A stretch of DNA of 64,000 nt from Veillonella_A intestinalis. GTDB lineage: Bacteria > Bacillota > Negativicutes > Veillonellales > Veillonellaceae. The DNA is taken from positions 186,001-250,000 of the forward strand of contig NZ_CALPCB010000002.1 in NCBI RefSeq assembly GCF_943192895.1. Direction: 5' to 3'. Below, piece after piece: positions 26,209 to 34,482 of this stretch; position 1 is the first letter of the stretch; every line of letters begins with the position of its first letter. The translations under genes and the position numbers were made by a program. Below the pieces are notes generated by a model. That model was given only the letters and a program-made list of their open reading frames with translations. It ran no database searches and was not told the origin of the DNA.

Positions 26209-27438
26209 ATGAAGTCGATTGCAGAAGCATATAAAGATTTTCCTATATTACAAAGAGAGCATAAAGGTCACCGTTTAGTGTATTTAGATAGTGGAGCAAC
26301 TACACAAGTACCAGAAGTGGTTATTAATGCCCTTGAAACCCATTTAAAACATCATAATGGTAATCCTCATCGAGGAGCCCATGTGTTGGCTGTGGAAGCA
26401 TCTGAGGCGTATGAAACAGCACGCGATGCGGTGCAACGTTTCATCAATGCCAAAGCTAGGGAAGAAATTGTATTAACACGCAATACGACAGAAAGCTTAA
26501 ACTTAATCGCCTTTAGCTATGGCTTACATAATCTAAAAAAAGGTGATAAAATCGTCATTACCATTGCCGAACACCATGCTAATCTAGTAACTTGGCAACG
26601 TGTAGCGGAAACAACTGGGGCTATTTTAGAATATATGTACTTAGATGAAACGGGCCATTTGAAAGATGGTGAGATGGATAAGATTGATAGCCATACAAAA
26701 ATCGTATCCTTCGCCCATGTAAGTAATGTACTAGGCATGGAGTTTCCTGTAGATGAGCTAATTAAACGAGCTCACGCTGTAGGTGCTATTGCTATTCTTG
26801 ATGGTGCTCAGTCAGCGCCTCACAAAAAAATCGATGTGCAAGCCCTTGACTGTGATTTCTTTGTATTCTCAGGCCACAAAATGTGTGCATCTCAAGGTAT
26901 TGGTGTTATGTATGGTAAACGCCATCTACTAGAATCTATGCCACCATTCTTATTAGGTGGTGATATGATTGAGTATGTACAAGAACAAAGTACAACCTAT
27001 AATGAAGTGCCTTATAAATTTGAAGCAGGCACACCAAATGCACATGGGGCTGTAACTTTGAAGGCTGCTATTGAATATTTAGAAGAATATGGCATGGATA
27101 ATATTAATGCCTACGAAAAGGAATTAGTAGCTTATGTATTGCCAAAACTATTAGCCATTCCACATGTTCATGTGCTCGGCTCTGAAGATCCAAAAGAGAA
27201 ACATGGTGTAATTGCATTTACGATTGACGATGTACATCCTCATGATGTAGCTACTATTTTAGATAGCTATGGTGTTTGTATTCGTTCCGGTCATCATTGT
27301 GCTCAACCATTAGGTGCCTATTATAAAGTACCTGCTTCTAATCGTTTAAGCATGTACATTTATACCCGTAAAGAAGATTTAGATATTTTCTTAGATGCAG
27401 TAAAACAAGTACGACCTACAATGGGTCTTAAAGACTAA
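26209..27438 (+). CDS. sufS: Cysteine desulfurase SufS
   Basis: 409 aa group II PLP-dependent desulfurase that takes sulfur from cysteine as an enzyme persulfide. The PLP lysine is K224 in SGHKMCAS and the catalytic cysteine is C364 in RSGHHCAQP. YLDSGATTQ, NPHRGAH and EHHANLV are further family blocks. The downstream sufU is the usual zinc-dependent sulfur acceptor. Two short direct repeats of AAGACTAAAG at the stop codon look incidental. Confidence 0.96.
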   Translation: MKSIAEAYKDFPILQREHKGHRLVYLDSGATTQVPEVVINALETHLKHHNGNPHRGAHVLAVEASEAYETARDAVQRFINAKAREEIVLTRNTTESLNLIAFSYGLHNLKKGDKIVITIAEHHANLVTWQRVAETTGAILEYMYLDETGHLKDGEMDKIDSHTKIVSFAHVSNVLGMEFPVDELIKRAHAVGAIAILDGAQSAPHKKIDVQALDCDFFVFSGHKMCASQGIGVMYGKRHLLESMPPFLLGGDMIEYVQEQSTTYNEVPYKFEAGTPNAHGAVTLKAAIEYLEEYGMDNINAYEKELVAYVLPKLLAIPHVHVLGSEDPKEKHGVIAFTIDDVHPHDVATILDSYGVCIRSGHHCAQPLGAYYKVPASNRLSMYIYTRKEDLDIFLDAVKQVRPTMGLKD

Positions 27439-27511
27439 AGAAGACTAAAGTAAACCATATCCCTAAGTATTGACGAGGGGGAAATAAGCAAGTATAAAGG
27501 AGTTCCTACTT

Positions 27512-27952
27512 ATGGAAATGGATCAGTTATATACTGAGTTAATTTTAGAACATAATCAAGATAAACGAAATAAACGTCTTTTAGACGTATTCACAGTATC
27601 AGAACATGGTCATAATCCAAGTTGTGGTGATGATTTAACCTTGCAATTAGATGTAGCTGATGGCGTAGTAAAAGATGCCGCTTACACTGGTTCTGGTTGT
27701 GCTATTAGTCAAGCATCGGCTTCTATGATGATTGACATTATTAAAGGTAAATCTGTGACTGAAGCCTTTCGTTTAGTCGATATTTTCTTAGGCATGATCA
27801 AAAAAGAAGTAACTGATGAAGCTGAATTAGAAGAATTAGAAGATGCTATTGCTCTTCAAAATATTTCTAATATGCCAGCTCGTGTAAAATGTGCTGTATT
27901 AGCTTGGCATACCTTAAAAGAAGCGTTAAAAAAGGAAGAATCTCATAGCTAG
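27512..27952 (+). CDS. sufU: SufU zinc-dependent sulfurtransferase
   Basis: 146 aa SufU/IscU-fold protein. Ligands C38, D40, C63 and C127 are all present (NPSCGDD, GSGCAIS, RVKCAV). The insertion between residues 85 and 115 is typical of SufU rather than IscU. In Firmicutes SufU accepts persulfide from SufS. AAAGGAGTTCC precedes the ATG. It ends the suf operon at a strong bidirectional terminator. Confidence 0.94.
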   Translation: MEMDQLYTELILEHNQDKRNKRLLDVFTVSEHGHNPSCGDDLTLQLDVADGVVKDAAYTGSGCAISQASASMMIDIIKGKSVTEAFRLVDIFLGMIKKEVTDEAELEELEDAIALQNISNMPARVKCAVLAWHTLKEALKKEESHS

Positions 27953-27978
27953 TTACTTAACATATAATCATGTATAAT

Positions 27979-28030
27979 AAAAGGAGTTAACCAATAACAA
28001 CTGCTGTTGCTATGAGTTAACTCCTTTTTT
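27979..28030. terminator. Bidirectional terminator between sufU and the BFD ferredoxin gene
   Basis: Perfect 13-bp arms (27979-27991 and 28015-28027) with T runs on both strands serve sufU on + and the convergent BFD gene on -. Confidence 0.88.
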
Positions 28031-28044
28031 ACCAAACCTATAAA

Positions 28045-28296
28045 TTAGTCTTCTTTCGGTGCACCTGGTTTTGGCAATTTGCCCATGTCCTGTAATAGTT
28101 TAACAATACGGACACCACAATTTTTGCCACCACAAGATCCGGTACCAGCACCAGTACGCTCTCTAATTTTAGGGATCGTATCACAACCATCATTAATGGC
28201 TTCTTTAATGGTTTTACGTGAAATGCTACGACAAGTGCAGACTTTAGTATATTTGTCTAAAATACTATCGGGTACTTTTTGTTCTTCAAACTCCAT
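28045..28296 (-). CDS. BFD-like [2Fe-2S]-binding protein
   Basis: 83 aa. The cysteine pattern C20-x-C22 ... C55-x4-C60 with TGAGTGSCGGKNC matches the BFD-like [2Fe-2S] domain found in bacterioferritin-associated ferredoxin and in NirB-type enzymes. Stand-alone it probably works in iron or electron transfer. It is convergent with the suf operon. GGGAGGTAATACAG precedes the ATG, and two palindromes, one of 7-1-7 Fur-family form, lie just upstream. The partner (a bacterioferritin) is not visible here. Confidence 0.85.
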   Translation of the reverse strand: MEFEEQKVPDSILDKYTKVCTCRSISRKTIKEAINDGCDTIPKIRERTGAGTGSCGGKNCGVRIVKLLQDMGKLPKPGAPKED

Positions 28297-28309
28297 CTGT
28301 ATTACCTCC

Positions 28310-28342
28310 CTATACTACTTAGTATAGCTATTAATTTAATAG
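28310..28342. promoter_or_regulatory. Tandem palindromes upstream of the BFD gene, candidate Fur-family operator
   Basis: CTATACT (28310-28316)/AGTATAG (28321-28327) and then a perfect 7-1-7 palindrome CTATTAA-T-TTAATAG (28328-28342). The second has the geometry of Fur/PerR/Zur boxes but not their exact consensus. It lies in the 5' leader of the BFD gene, between it and the divergent HAD gene. Confidence 0.45.
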
Positions 28343-28478
28343 TAGTTAGGCTTATAATATCTAAAAATAGGAATAGGGTATACCAAATCCAATGTATAAG
28401 ATATAAATAAGGGCTACTATATAAATTTATTGTACCACAGATTTTTAATTCTATGTATAGTTAAGAAAGGATTCAAAT

Positions 28479-29156
28479 ATGATTTGTGTTTTATTTGATT
28501 TGGATGGCACTTTAACAGATTCAGCCGAAGGTATTAAAAAATCTGTTATTTATGCATTAGAAAAAAAAGGTGTACCGGTACCGTCTGATGAAATTCTTAC
28601 GTTATTCATTGGGCCACCAATTGTTGATTCCTTGCGAGAACATTGTCATATGAACGATGCTGATGCGGAAGAGACTTATGGATACTTCAAAGAACGGTAT
28701 AATACAGTTGGGAAATTTGAAAATAAAGTATATGAAGATGTAGAACGCATGTTAGTAACTTTACGTCAAACTAATACGTATGTTGCTGTAGCTACTGCCA
28801 AACCAGAACCGTTGGCCAAAGAAGTGCTAGACCATTTTGGTTTAACTAAGTACTTTGAAATTATCAAAGGGGCTGATAATGCCCGTGGTATAGTGCATAA
28901 AGAAGATATTCTAAAAGAAGCCTTAGCAGACATGAAAGAAATTTCTTCAAATCGCACAAAAAAAGAAATTACAGGCTGGTACATGGTAGGGGACCGAAAA
29001 TATGATATGGAAGCTGCTAAAAAGCTAAATTGTCGTGCAGTTGCCGTTACCTATGGTTATGGAACACAAGAGGAATTAGAAGCAGCTGGGGCTGATTATA
29101 TTTGTCATACCCCTTCTGATGTAATTTTAAATATTGCTGTTGATACCTTATTATAA
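28479..29156 (+). CDS. HAD-family phosphatase (phosphoglycolate phosphatase-like)
   Basis: 225 aa HAD subfamily IA hydrolase. Motif I is FDLDGTLTDS near the N-terminus, the lysine of motif III and GDRKYDMEAAKKL of motif IV are present, and the cap domain is helical. The closest named relatives are phosphoglycolate phosphatases and pyrophosphatases of the Gph/PpaX type, but HAD substrates cannot be told from sequence alone. AAGAAAGGATTC precedes the ATG. It is a single gene, flanked by palindromes upstream and a strong terminator downstream. Confidence 0.8.
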   Translation: MICVLFDLDGTLTDSAEGIKKSVIYALEKKGVPVPSDEILTLFIGPPIVDSLREHCHMNDADAEETYGYFKERYNTVGKFENKVYEDVERMLVTLRQTNTYVAVATAKPEPLAKEVLDHFGLTKYFEIIKGADNARGIVHKEDILKEALADMKEISSNRTKKEITGWYMVGDRKYDMEAAKKLNCRAVAVTYGYGTQEELEAAGADYICHTPSDVILNIAVDTLL

Positions 29157-29175
29157 TAATTAGAATTTATATAAA

Positions 29176-29217
29176 AAAAGACTATCCCGTTAGCAATTTG
29201 CTTTGGGATAGTCTTTT
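29176..29217. terminator. Bidirectional terminator between the HAD gene and the AdoMetDC-like gene
   Basis: Perfect 13-bp arms (29176-29188 and 29205-29217) with A/T tracts on both sides serve convergent transcripts. Confidence 0.88.
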
Positions 29218-29224
29218 GTATTGT

Positions 29225-29743
29225 TTAATCTAAAGGTTGCTCATGGCGATTTTTTTTAGAAGAAATAACCTTGAATACTTTAGCTCCTGTAGACTTTAAT
29301 TTTGTACCTGTTTGCTGTAAGCGCATCCGTGTTCTAGTCACGCGGGCTAGGGCAGAAACAGACGATTTCTTCCGTGGTTTCATATCTTTAACTGAGCCAA
29401 AATCACCACGATTAATGCTAGTCGCTTTTACTCGATCAGCACCAAAGGATTGTTTTAAAACACGCATAATCAAAGTGGCCTGCAAAGAAATATTAAAGGT
29501 GTAAATATCAACGGCTACATAGCCCATTTCAGGATACGCATGAACTGCAATATGGCAATGAGGGGATACAGCAAATAAAACAATTTCATCATCTAACACT
29601 TGGCAGCTAATTTCATCAATCGGCTGTTGGGCTGCTTCTAGGGCATTAGTAACACTTTCCTGAATAATAAGAGGGGAGTTAATCGCATCTTCTAAACAAG
29701 TATATAAATCAATAAGTAAATGAGTTCCAATTGAATTTGACAC
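29225..29743 (-). CDS. S-adenosylmethionine decarboxylase-like protein with altered active site
   Basis: 172 aa from the chosen GTG start (AAGGAAGG is 7 bases upstream; the frame is open to a TTG at 29782). The core GTHLLIDLYTC, HIAVHAYPEMGYVAVDIYT is clearly the SpeH/SpeD fold. By spacing to the invariant H68 and PE motif, the pyruvoyl-forming serine (S63 in the Thermotoga enzyme, from memory) is Cys63 here, the proton donor C83 is Phe83 and S55 is Val55; only H68 is kept. Residues 122-172 form a Lys/Arg-rich tail absent from the classical enzyme. It may be a non-decarboxylating relative. No spermidine synthase gene is nearby. Confidence 0.7.
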   Translation of the reverse strand: MSNSIGTHLLIDLYTCLEDAINSPLIIQESVTNALEAAQQPIDEISCQVLDDEIVLFAVSPHCHIAVHAYPEMGYVAVDIYTFNISLQATLIMRVLKQSFGADRVKATSINRGDFGSVKDMKPRKKSSVSALARVTRTRMRLQQTGTKLKSTGAKVFKVISSKKNRHEQPLD

Positions 29744-29782
29744 TGTGACACCTTCCTTATAAGCATTAATATATAGTGACAA

Positions 29783-30272
29783 GCTGATTCAACAGCTTGT
29801 GATTTATGAAAAACATACAACATATGCATTTTATGTATTTTTATATCATTATATTATACCGTGAACCTTAAAAATTGTAAAATATCAAATATATTTTTCA
29901 TATTATAAAACGAATAATTTGAATATATAGTTTAAATTTTTCTTAATAACTTTTTGAAATATAATTTATAAATTTCCTATATTTATGGGACTTATAATGA
30001 GTTAGTGAGAAGATTTATTAATTAGATAAATGATGAGTTTCATGAATTATTGAAACAATATTTTTAAAAATTATTCAATTCGTGTAATTATTTATAAGAA
30101 CATATTTTTTATTTTATGAGTTTATTAGGGATTTAATGGTAATTATTTATATATGACTCTAGAGCATAGGTATATCATTGATTTACATGATAACTTCAGT
30201 ATGCTATTCTAAGTTTATATTAGACTATGCGTCGTGCTTAGTAGCATAACAATAGGTAGGAGGTCCTAACAT
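29783..30272. other. Long AT-rich intergenic region between divergent genes
   Basis: 490 bases without a credible gene, very AT-rich, between the AdoMetDC-like gene (-) and the lactate-dehydrogenase-like gene (+). It contains a small hairpin AAGCTG/CAGCTT (29781-29798) in the - leader, a GTTTCA/TGAAAC repeat (30037-30056) and a probable + promoter at 30182-30210. I see no known riboswitch or small RNA. Confidence 0.6.
30182..30210 (+). promoter_or_regulatory. Probable promoter of the lactate-dehydrogenase-like gene
   Basis: TTTACA (30182-30187) and TATTCT (30205-30210) at 17-bp spacing, 63 bases before the ATG. Confidence 0.5.
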
Positions 30273-33092
30273 ATGAGCTTATATTTGAAACGTGATTTTG
30301 ATACCTTTGTATCAGAAGCCAAAAAGATTTCACCAGATCGTGTTTTTACAGATTATTTATTACGTTATGCTTATGGCATAGATGCATCGTGTTATAGCTA
30401 TTTGCCAAAAGTAGTAGTAAAACCAAATACGGAAGCAGAAGTAGTACAATTAGTTTTGTTAGCTAATCGCTGTGGCACACCTGTTACTTTCCGCGCTGCA
30501 GGTAGTTCCTTATCAGGGCAATGCTCATCTGAAGATGTATTAATCGTAGCTAATGACGGGTTCAAATATGCTCATGTATTAGAAAACGGCAATGCAATTC
30601 GCTTAGCCTGTGGCGTAATTGGGGCTGATGCTAATGAAGCTTTACTTCCTTATGGTAAAAAAATTGGGCCGGATCCAGCTACAATTACTACAGCCTTAGT
30701 AGGGGGGATTTTTAATAATAACTCCAGCGGTATGTGTTGCGGTACTGCTCAAAACTCCTATAAAACAGTTCGTTCTATGCGCGTCGTGCTAGCCGACGGT
30801 ACTATTCTTGATACCGGTGATGCGCAAAGCGTTAATGACTTCATGCGTACTCATGGTAAGATGATTGAAGATATTCTTAACCTACGTAGTCAAATCATGG
30901 CTGATCAAGAATTAGTAGATTTAATTAACCGTAAATATAAAATCAAAAATACAACTGGCTATGGTATTAACTCATTAGTTGATTTTGAAAATATAGTAGA
31001 CATTTTAAACCATTTATTTATCGGTAGTGAAGGTACATTAGGCTTTGTTAGTGAAGTTACATATAATTGCGTAGAAGACGCTAAATACAAAGGCTGTGGT
31101 CTCTTATTCTTTGAAAAATTAAATGATGCATCTCGCGCAGTAGTTGCCTTAGCTAATATGTCTCGTGAAAAGGTAGTAGCTGCTGAAATGATGGACTATT
31201 TAAGTCTAAAAAGTGTACAGCAATTGCCAGAAGTGCCATCATTTGTACGCGGTGTACCTGAAGGCACTAGCTGTATTTTATTCCAATCTGAAAGCAATGA
31301 CGAAGCTACATTAGATCAAAACTTAGAATATATCAAAGAACATTTAAAAGATATTCCAACTGTAATCCCAAGTTTATATTCCAAAGATGCAGCTGAATAT
31401 AACTCCTGGTGGATGATTCGTAAAGGTTTATTACCAATTGCAGCTGGTCTTCGTCGTCCTGGTACAACTGTTATTACAGAAGACGTATGCTTCAAAATTG
31501 AAGACTTTACTGACGGTATCGAAATGATTACTGAATTATTCCACAAATATGATTTTGTAGATAGTGGTATTATCTTCGGTCATGCTTTAAGTGGTAATGT
31601 TCACTTTATCATTACACCTAACTTTAATGAACAAAAAGAAATGGACAACTTTGCTGGTCTTGTTAAAGAAATGGCAGAACGAGTAGCTGGCGTAGAAGGC
31701 TCTATTAAAGCTGAACATGGTACAGGTCGCATGGTAGCACCATTCGTAGAATTAGAGTGGGGTAAAAAAGCATATGCTGTTAACCGTCGCATTAAAGAAA
31801 TCTTTGACCCACTACGTCTACTAAACCCAGATGTTATTATTACTGATAACCCAGACGTTTATAAGAAAAATCTAAAAGCCATGAATGATATTGATCCACT
31901 ATACAATATGTGTATGGAATGTGGCTTCTGTGAAAAGAACTGTCCAAGTCGTAATTTAACCTTAACACCACGTCAACGCATTTCTTTACTTCGCGAAGAA
32001 CAACGCTTGCTTAAAGAAGGCAACACTGAAATGGCAGCGGAGCTTAAAAAAGGCTATGAATATTATGGTGTAGACACTTGTGCTGCTTGCTCTATGTGTT
32101 CACAACTTTGCCCATTAGGGATTGATACAGCTCAGATTGCTATTTCTATGCGTAAAATTGATCCTAAAGGACGTAGTTTGGCGCAAGCTATTTATAATAA
32201 CTTTAGCACGACTTTAAAAGCGGCTAGAGTAGGGGTAACCTTAGGTGGGGTAGCAGGAAAAGTAGCTACTAAAACTTTATTAGCTAAGATTTCAGAAGAT
32301 GCCCATCAATTAACTGGCTTAACACCTTATTTACCAAAAACAATGCCTAAGGCTAATACTTATAAATTGAGCAATAAACGGAATCCATTATTCCAGAAGA
32401 ATGTAGTATATTTCAGTACTTGTGCTAACCGTGCATTCCGCCAAAATCAAGGCTATGATGATACTCGTAGCTTACAACAAGTATTTGAAAGTTTATGTGA
32501 TAAAGCCGGTTATAATGTAATTTATCCACCACATATTGAAAATCTTTGCTGTGGCCTAAGTTTTGAAAATTATGAAGAAATTGATAAACAAGCGTTAGCA
32601 GATTTAACAGCTTCTTTAATGAAAGCTAGTGAAGGTGGCGTTTATCCAGTCGTTATTGACCATTCCGCTTGCTTTAACCATGCATTTAAACACATTAAAG
32701 GCTTAAAAATCCTTGATATTTCTGAATTCTTGTATACAATTTTACCAAACCTAAATGTAACTAAATGCAATGAATCAGTAATTGTCCACAAACAATGTAA
32801 AATTAAAACATTAAACAAAGGCGATTATATTGAAAATTTAGCTCGTGCATGTACAGATAAAGTATTCAATATTAAATCATTTGCTTGTGATGGTTTTGCT
32901 GGTCAAAAAGGTTTCTTTACACCAGAACTTAATAAATGTGCCACTAAAGATTTAGCTGATGAAGTTAAAAAATATGGTTGCACTTTAGGTGTAAGTTCCA
33001 GTTCCACTTGTGAAATTGGTCTTGGTGAAAATGGCGGTATTCCATTTGTAAGTATTGCTTACTTATTAGACCGTTGTTCTACAAGAAAATAA
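30273..33092 (+). CDS. FAD-linked oxidase/Fe-S protein, D-lactate dehydrogenase-like
   Basis: 939 aa fusion. An FAD-binding (PCMH-type) domain occupies about 40-230 with TFRAAGSSLSGQ and GGIFNNNSSGMCCG, then an FAD-oxidase C domain with HGTGRMVAPFVE. Two [4Fe-4S] motifs follow: C547-x2-C550-x2-C553-x3-C557 and C603-x2-C606-x2-C609-x3-C613. The C-terminal third has a CCG-type motif (NLCCGLSFEN), as in GlpC/GlcF. This layout matches D-lactate/D-2-hydroxyacid dehydrogenases of the YdiJ type. If the host is Veillonella, lactate use would fit; the substrate is inferred. AGGAGG precedes the ATG and it is monocistronic. Confidence 0.8.
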   Translation: MSLYLKRDFDTFVSEAKKISPDRVFTDYLLRYAYGIDASCYSYLPKVVVKPNTEAEVVQLVLLANRCGTPVTFRAAGSSLSGQCSSEDVLIVANDGFKYAHVLENGNAIRLACGVIGADANEALLPYGKKIGPDPATITTALVGGIFNNNSSGMCCGTAQNSYKTVRSMRVVLADGTILDTGDAQSVNDFMRTHGKMIEDILNLRSQIMADQELVDLINRKYKIKNTTGYGINSLVDFENIVDILNHLFIGSEGTLGFVSEVTYNCVEDAKYKGCGLLFFEKLNDASRAVVALANMSREKVVAAEMMDYLSLKSVQQLPEVPSFVRGVPEGTSCILFQSESNDEATLDQNLEYIKEHLKDIPTVIPSLYSKDAAEYNSWWMIRKGLLPIAAGLRRPGTTVITEDVCFKIEDFTDGIEMITELFHKYDFVDSGIIFGHALSGNVHFIITPNFNEQKEMDNFAGLVKEMAERVAGVEGSIKAEHGTGRMVAPFVELEWGKKAYAVNRRIKEIFDPLRLLNPDVIITDNPDVYKKNLKAMNDIDPLYNMCMECGFCEKNCPSRNLTLTPRQRISLLREEQRLLKEGNTEMAAELKKGYEYYGVDTCAACSMCSQLCPLGIDTAQIAISMRKIDPKGRSLAQAIYNNFSTTLKAARVGVTLGGVAGKVATKTLLAKISEDAHQLTGLTPYLPKTMPKANTYKLSNKRNPLFQKNVVYFSTCANRAFRQNQGYDDTRSLQQVFESLCDKAGYNVIYPPHIENLCCGLSFENYEEIDKQALADLTASLMKASEGGVYPVVIDHSACFNHAFKHIKGLKILDISEFLYTILPNLNVTKCNESVIVHKQCKIKTLNKGDYIENLARACTDKVFNIKSFACDGFAGQKGFFTPELNKCATKDLADEVKKYGCTLGVSSSSTCEIGLGENGGIPFVSIAYLLDRCSTRK

Positions 33093-33111
33093 AATTTGAA
33101 CAATTCATAAA

Positions 33112-33145
33112 AAATAGCCTTCGATACATGTCGAGGGCTATTTAT
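33112..33145 (+). terminator. Terminator after the lactate-dehydrogenase-like gene
   Basis: 13-bp stem (33112-33124 with 33131-33143, one wobble) with a 6-base loop and a short T run. Confidence 0.8.
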
Positions 33146-33170
33146 ATAGGTAATAGCTTAGAGCTTATTA

Positions 33171-33199
33171 TTGAACTCTTTTTAGCTTTATGATATAAT
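33171..33199 (+). promoter_or_regulatory. Promoter of the Cre-like recombinase gene
   Basis: TTGAAC (33171-33176) and TATAAT (33194-33199) at 17-bp spacing. The -10 overlaps the left arm of the palindrome at 33197-33233, and transcription should start inside it, giving scope for autorepression. Confidence 0.8.
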
Positions 33200-33233
33200 T
33201 ACTTCCGATAACGATATATTATCGGAAGTAATT
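33197..33233. repeat. lox/dif-like palindrome, candidate recombination site
   Basis: Perfect 15-bp arms AATTACTTCCGATAA (33197-33211) and TTATCGGAAGTAATT (33219-33233) flank an asymmetric 7-base centre CGATATA. Two inverted arms of 11-15 bp around a 6-8 bp centre is the architecture of tyrosine recombinase sites. The arms share ACTTC with loxP arms, TCCGATA with the SloxP arms, and ACTTCC...ATATATTAT with the Bacillus subtilis dif site (all recalled from memory). The recombinase gene starts 113 bases downstream. A transcription terminator is less likely because the promoter -10 overlaps it. Confidence 0.65.
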
Positions 33234-33346
33234 TTTAGGTTATTTTACAATGAATTAAGCAATATCAAGGTTTATTCGTATTTTACAACTATTATATACT
33301 ATTATACTATCTTGGAATTTTATCGTATTATAAGGAGTTTCCTATT

Positions 33347-34345
33347 ATGAGCGCTAACAAGCATTTTTACTTACGAGACAATGAAATCCTCAAGGCTAGC
33401 AGCAAACTCTCTGAAAAAGCTAAACAAAGCATTCTCTTATCTAAATCTGAAAATACAGTTGATGCGTATGAGTCAGATTGGGATGATTTTGTATATTGGT
33501 GTGAATCTCGGCACGTTTCATTTTTTCCGGCTACCCCTGAAACCATTGTTAACTATATTAATGACTTAGCTGATCATGCCAAAGCTAATACCATATCTCG
33601 CCGCATTAGTGCTATTTCTGAAAACTTTAATGCTTCTGGTATATCGGATAATCCTTGTAAATCTTCGCTAGTCAGTCAGGCTTTGCGTGGCATTCGTCGT
33701 GCTAAAGGAACCTATCAACAAGGTAAAACTCCTATTCTACTAGAAGATTTAGAAGATATTTTTCAAGAAATGGATTCTCTTGGCTTACCAGAGATTCAAC
33801 TACTACGAGATAAAGCTATTCTATTAATCGGCTTTATGGGTGCTTTTAGACGAAGTGAAATTAGTGCTTTAACTGTAGAGGACCTTACCTTCTCTCCACA
33901 AGGCTTAGAAGTGTTTATACGCTCTTCAAAAGCCGACCAAGAAGGTCAAGGAGCCGTTGTAGCTATCCCTTATATAGAAAACGCTGAATTTTGCGCTGTA
34001 AGGGCCGTTAAGGCATGGCTCCGGTATACTGGTATTAAAAGTGGTCCAATTTTTAGAGGTTTTACGAAAAAAATGGACATTCGTAAGAATGCATTAAGTG
34101 ATAAAAGTATTGCTGATATAGTAAAAAAATATATTTCCCTTATTGGTTTAGACCCGGCTATGTATGGAGCCCATAGCCTACGTCATGGTTTTGCTACAAC
34201 AGCAGCTACTTATGGTGTAGAAGAACGTAATATTATGCGCCAAACTCGCCATCATAGTGTCAATATGGTACGAAGATATATTAATGAAGCCAATAAATTT
34301 GTCGATAACCCAATTAGTACTATATTTGGTAGTAGAAAACGCTAA
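33347..34345 (+). CDS. Cre-like tyrosine site-specific recombinase
   Basis: 332 aa. The N-terminal helical core-binding domain (about 30-120) resembles Cre: SENT, a W-x-x-W-C segment with FFPATPETIVNYINDL, and a SLVSQALRGIRR segment. The catalytic domain has the full set R168 (FRRSE), K195, H276-x2-R279, H302 and nucleophile Y311 (VNMVRRYI, close to the Cre VNIVMNYI). It is neither XerC nor XerD by length or N-terminus. AAGGAG precedes the ATG. It is monocistronic, bounded by terminators, with no phage or plasmid genes beside it, and has a lox/dif-like site in its promoter. A chromosomal Xer function or a domesticated plasmid/phage resolvase are both possible. Confidence 0.88.
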   Translation: MSANKHFYLRDNEILKASSKLSEKAKQSILLSKSENTVDAYESDWDDFVYWCESRHVSFFPATPETIVNYINDLADHAKANTISRRISAISENFNASGISDNPCKSSLVSQALRGIRRAKGTYQQGKTPILLEDLEDIFQEMDSLGLPEIQLLRDKAILLIGFMGAFRRSEISALTVEDLTFSPQGLEVFIRSSKADQEGQGAVVAIPYIENAEFCAVRAVKAWLRYTGIKSGPIFRGFTKKMDIRKNALSDKSIADIVKKYISLIGLDPAMYGAHSLRHGFATTAATYGVEERNIMRQTRHHSVNMVRRYINEANKFVDNPISTIFGSRKR

Positions 34346-34384
34346 CATATTTCTATAGAATCAATACTATATAGTAACAATAGA

Positions 34385-34424
34385 AAAACGGTGATACCTA
34401 GCCGCCTAAGTATCACCGTTTTAT
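34385..34424. terminator. Terminator after the recombinase gene
   Basis: Perfect 13-bp arms AAAACGGTGATAC (34385-34397) and GTATCACCGTTTT (34410-34422). It may also act on the - strand for the convergent LysM gene, about 60 bases away. Confidence 0.85.
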
Positions 34425-34482
34425 TGTATTCAATTGTCTATATAAACCCTAGAGTAAAATAACTCATAGTGGATCTATTACT

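Noticed and set aside
33197..33240. Intrinsic terminator in front of the recombinase gene
   Set aside because: A hairpin followed by TTTT is present, but a consensus promoter -10 overlaps its left arm and the preceding gene already has its own terminator, so a protein-binding/recombination site explains it better.
33093..34482. Integrated mobile element or prophage around the recombinase
   Set aside because: No phage, plasmid or transposase genes, no target-site duplication and no compositional break are seen; both neighbours are complete and have their own terminators or promoters.
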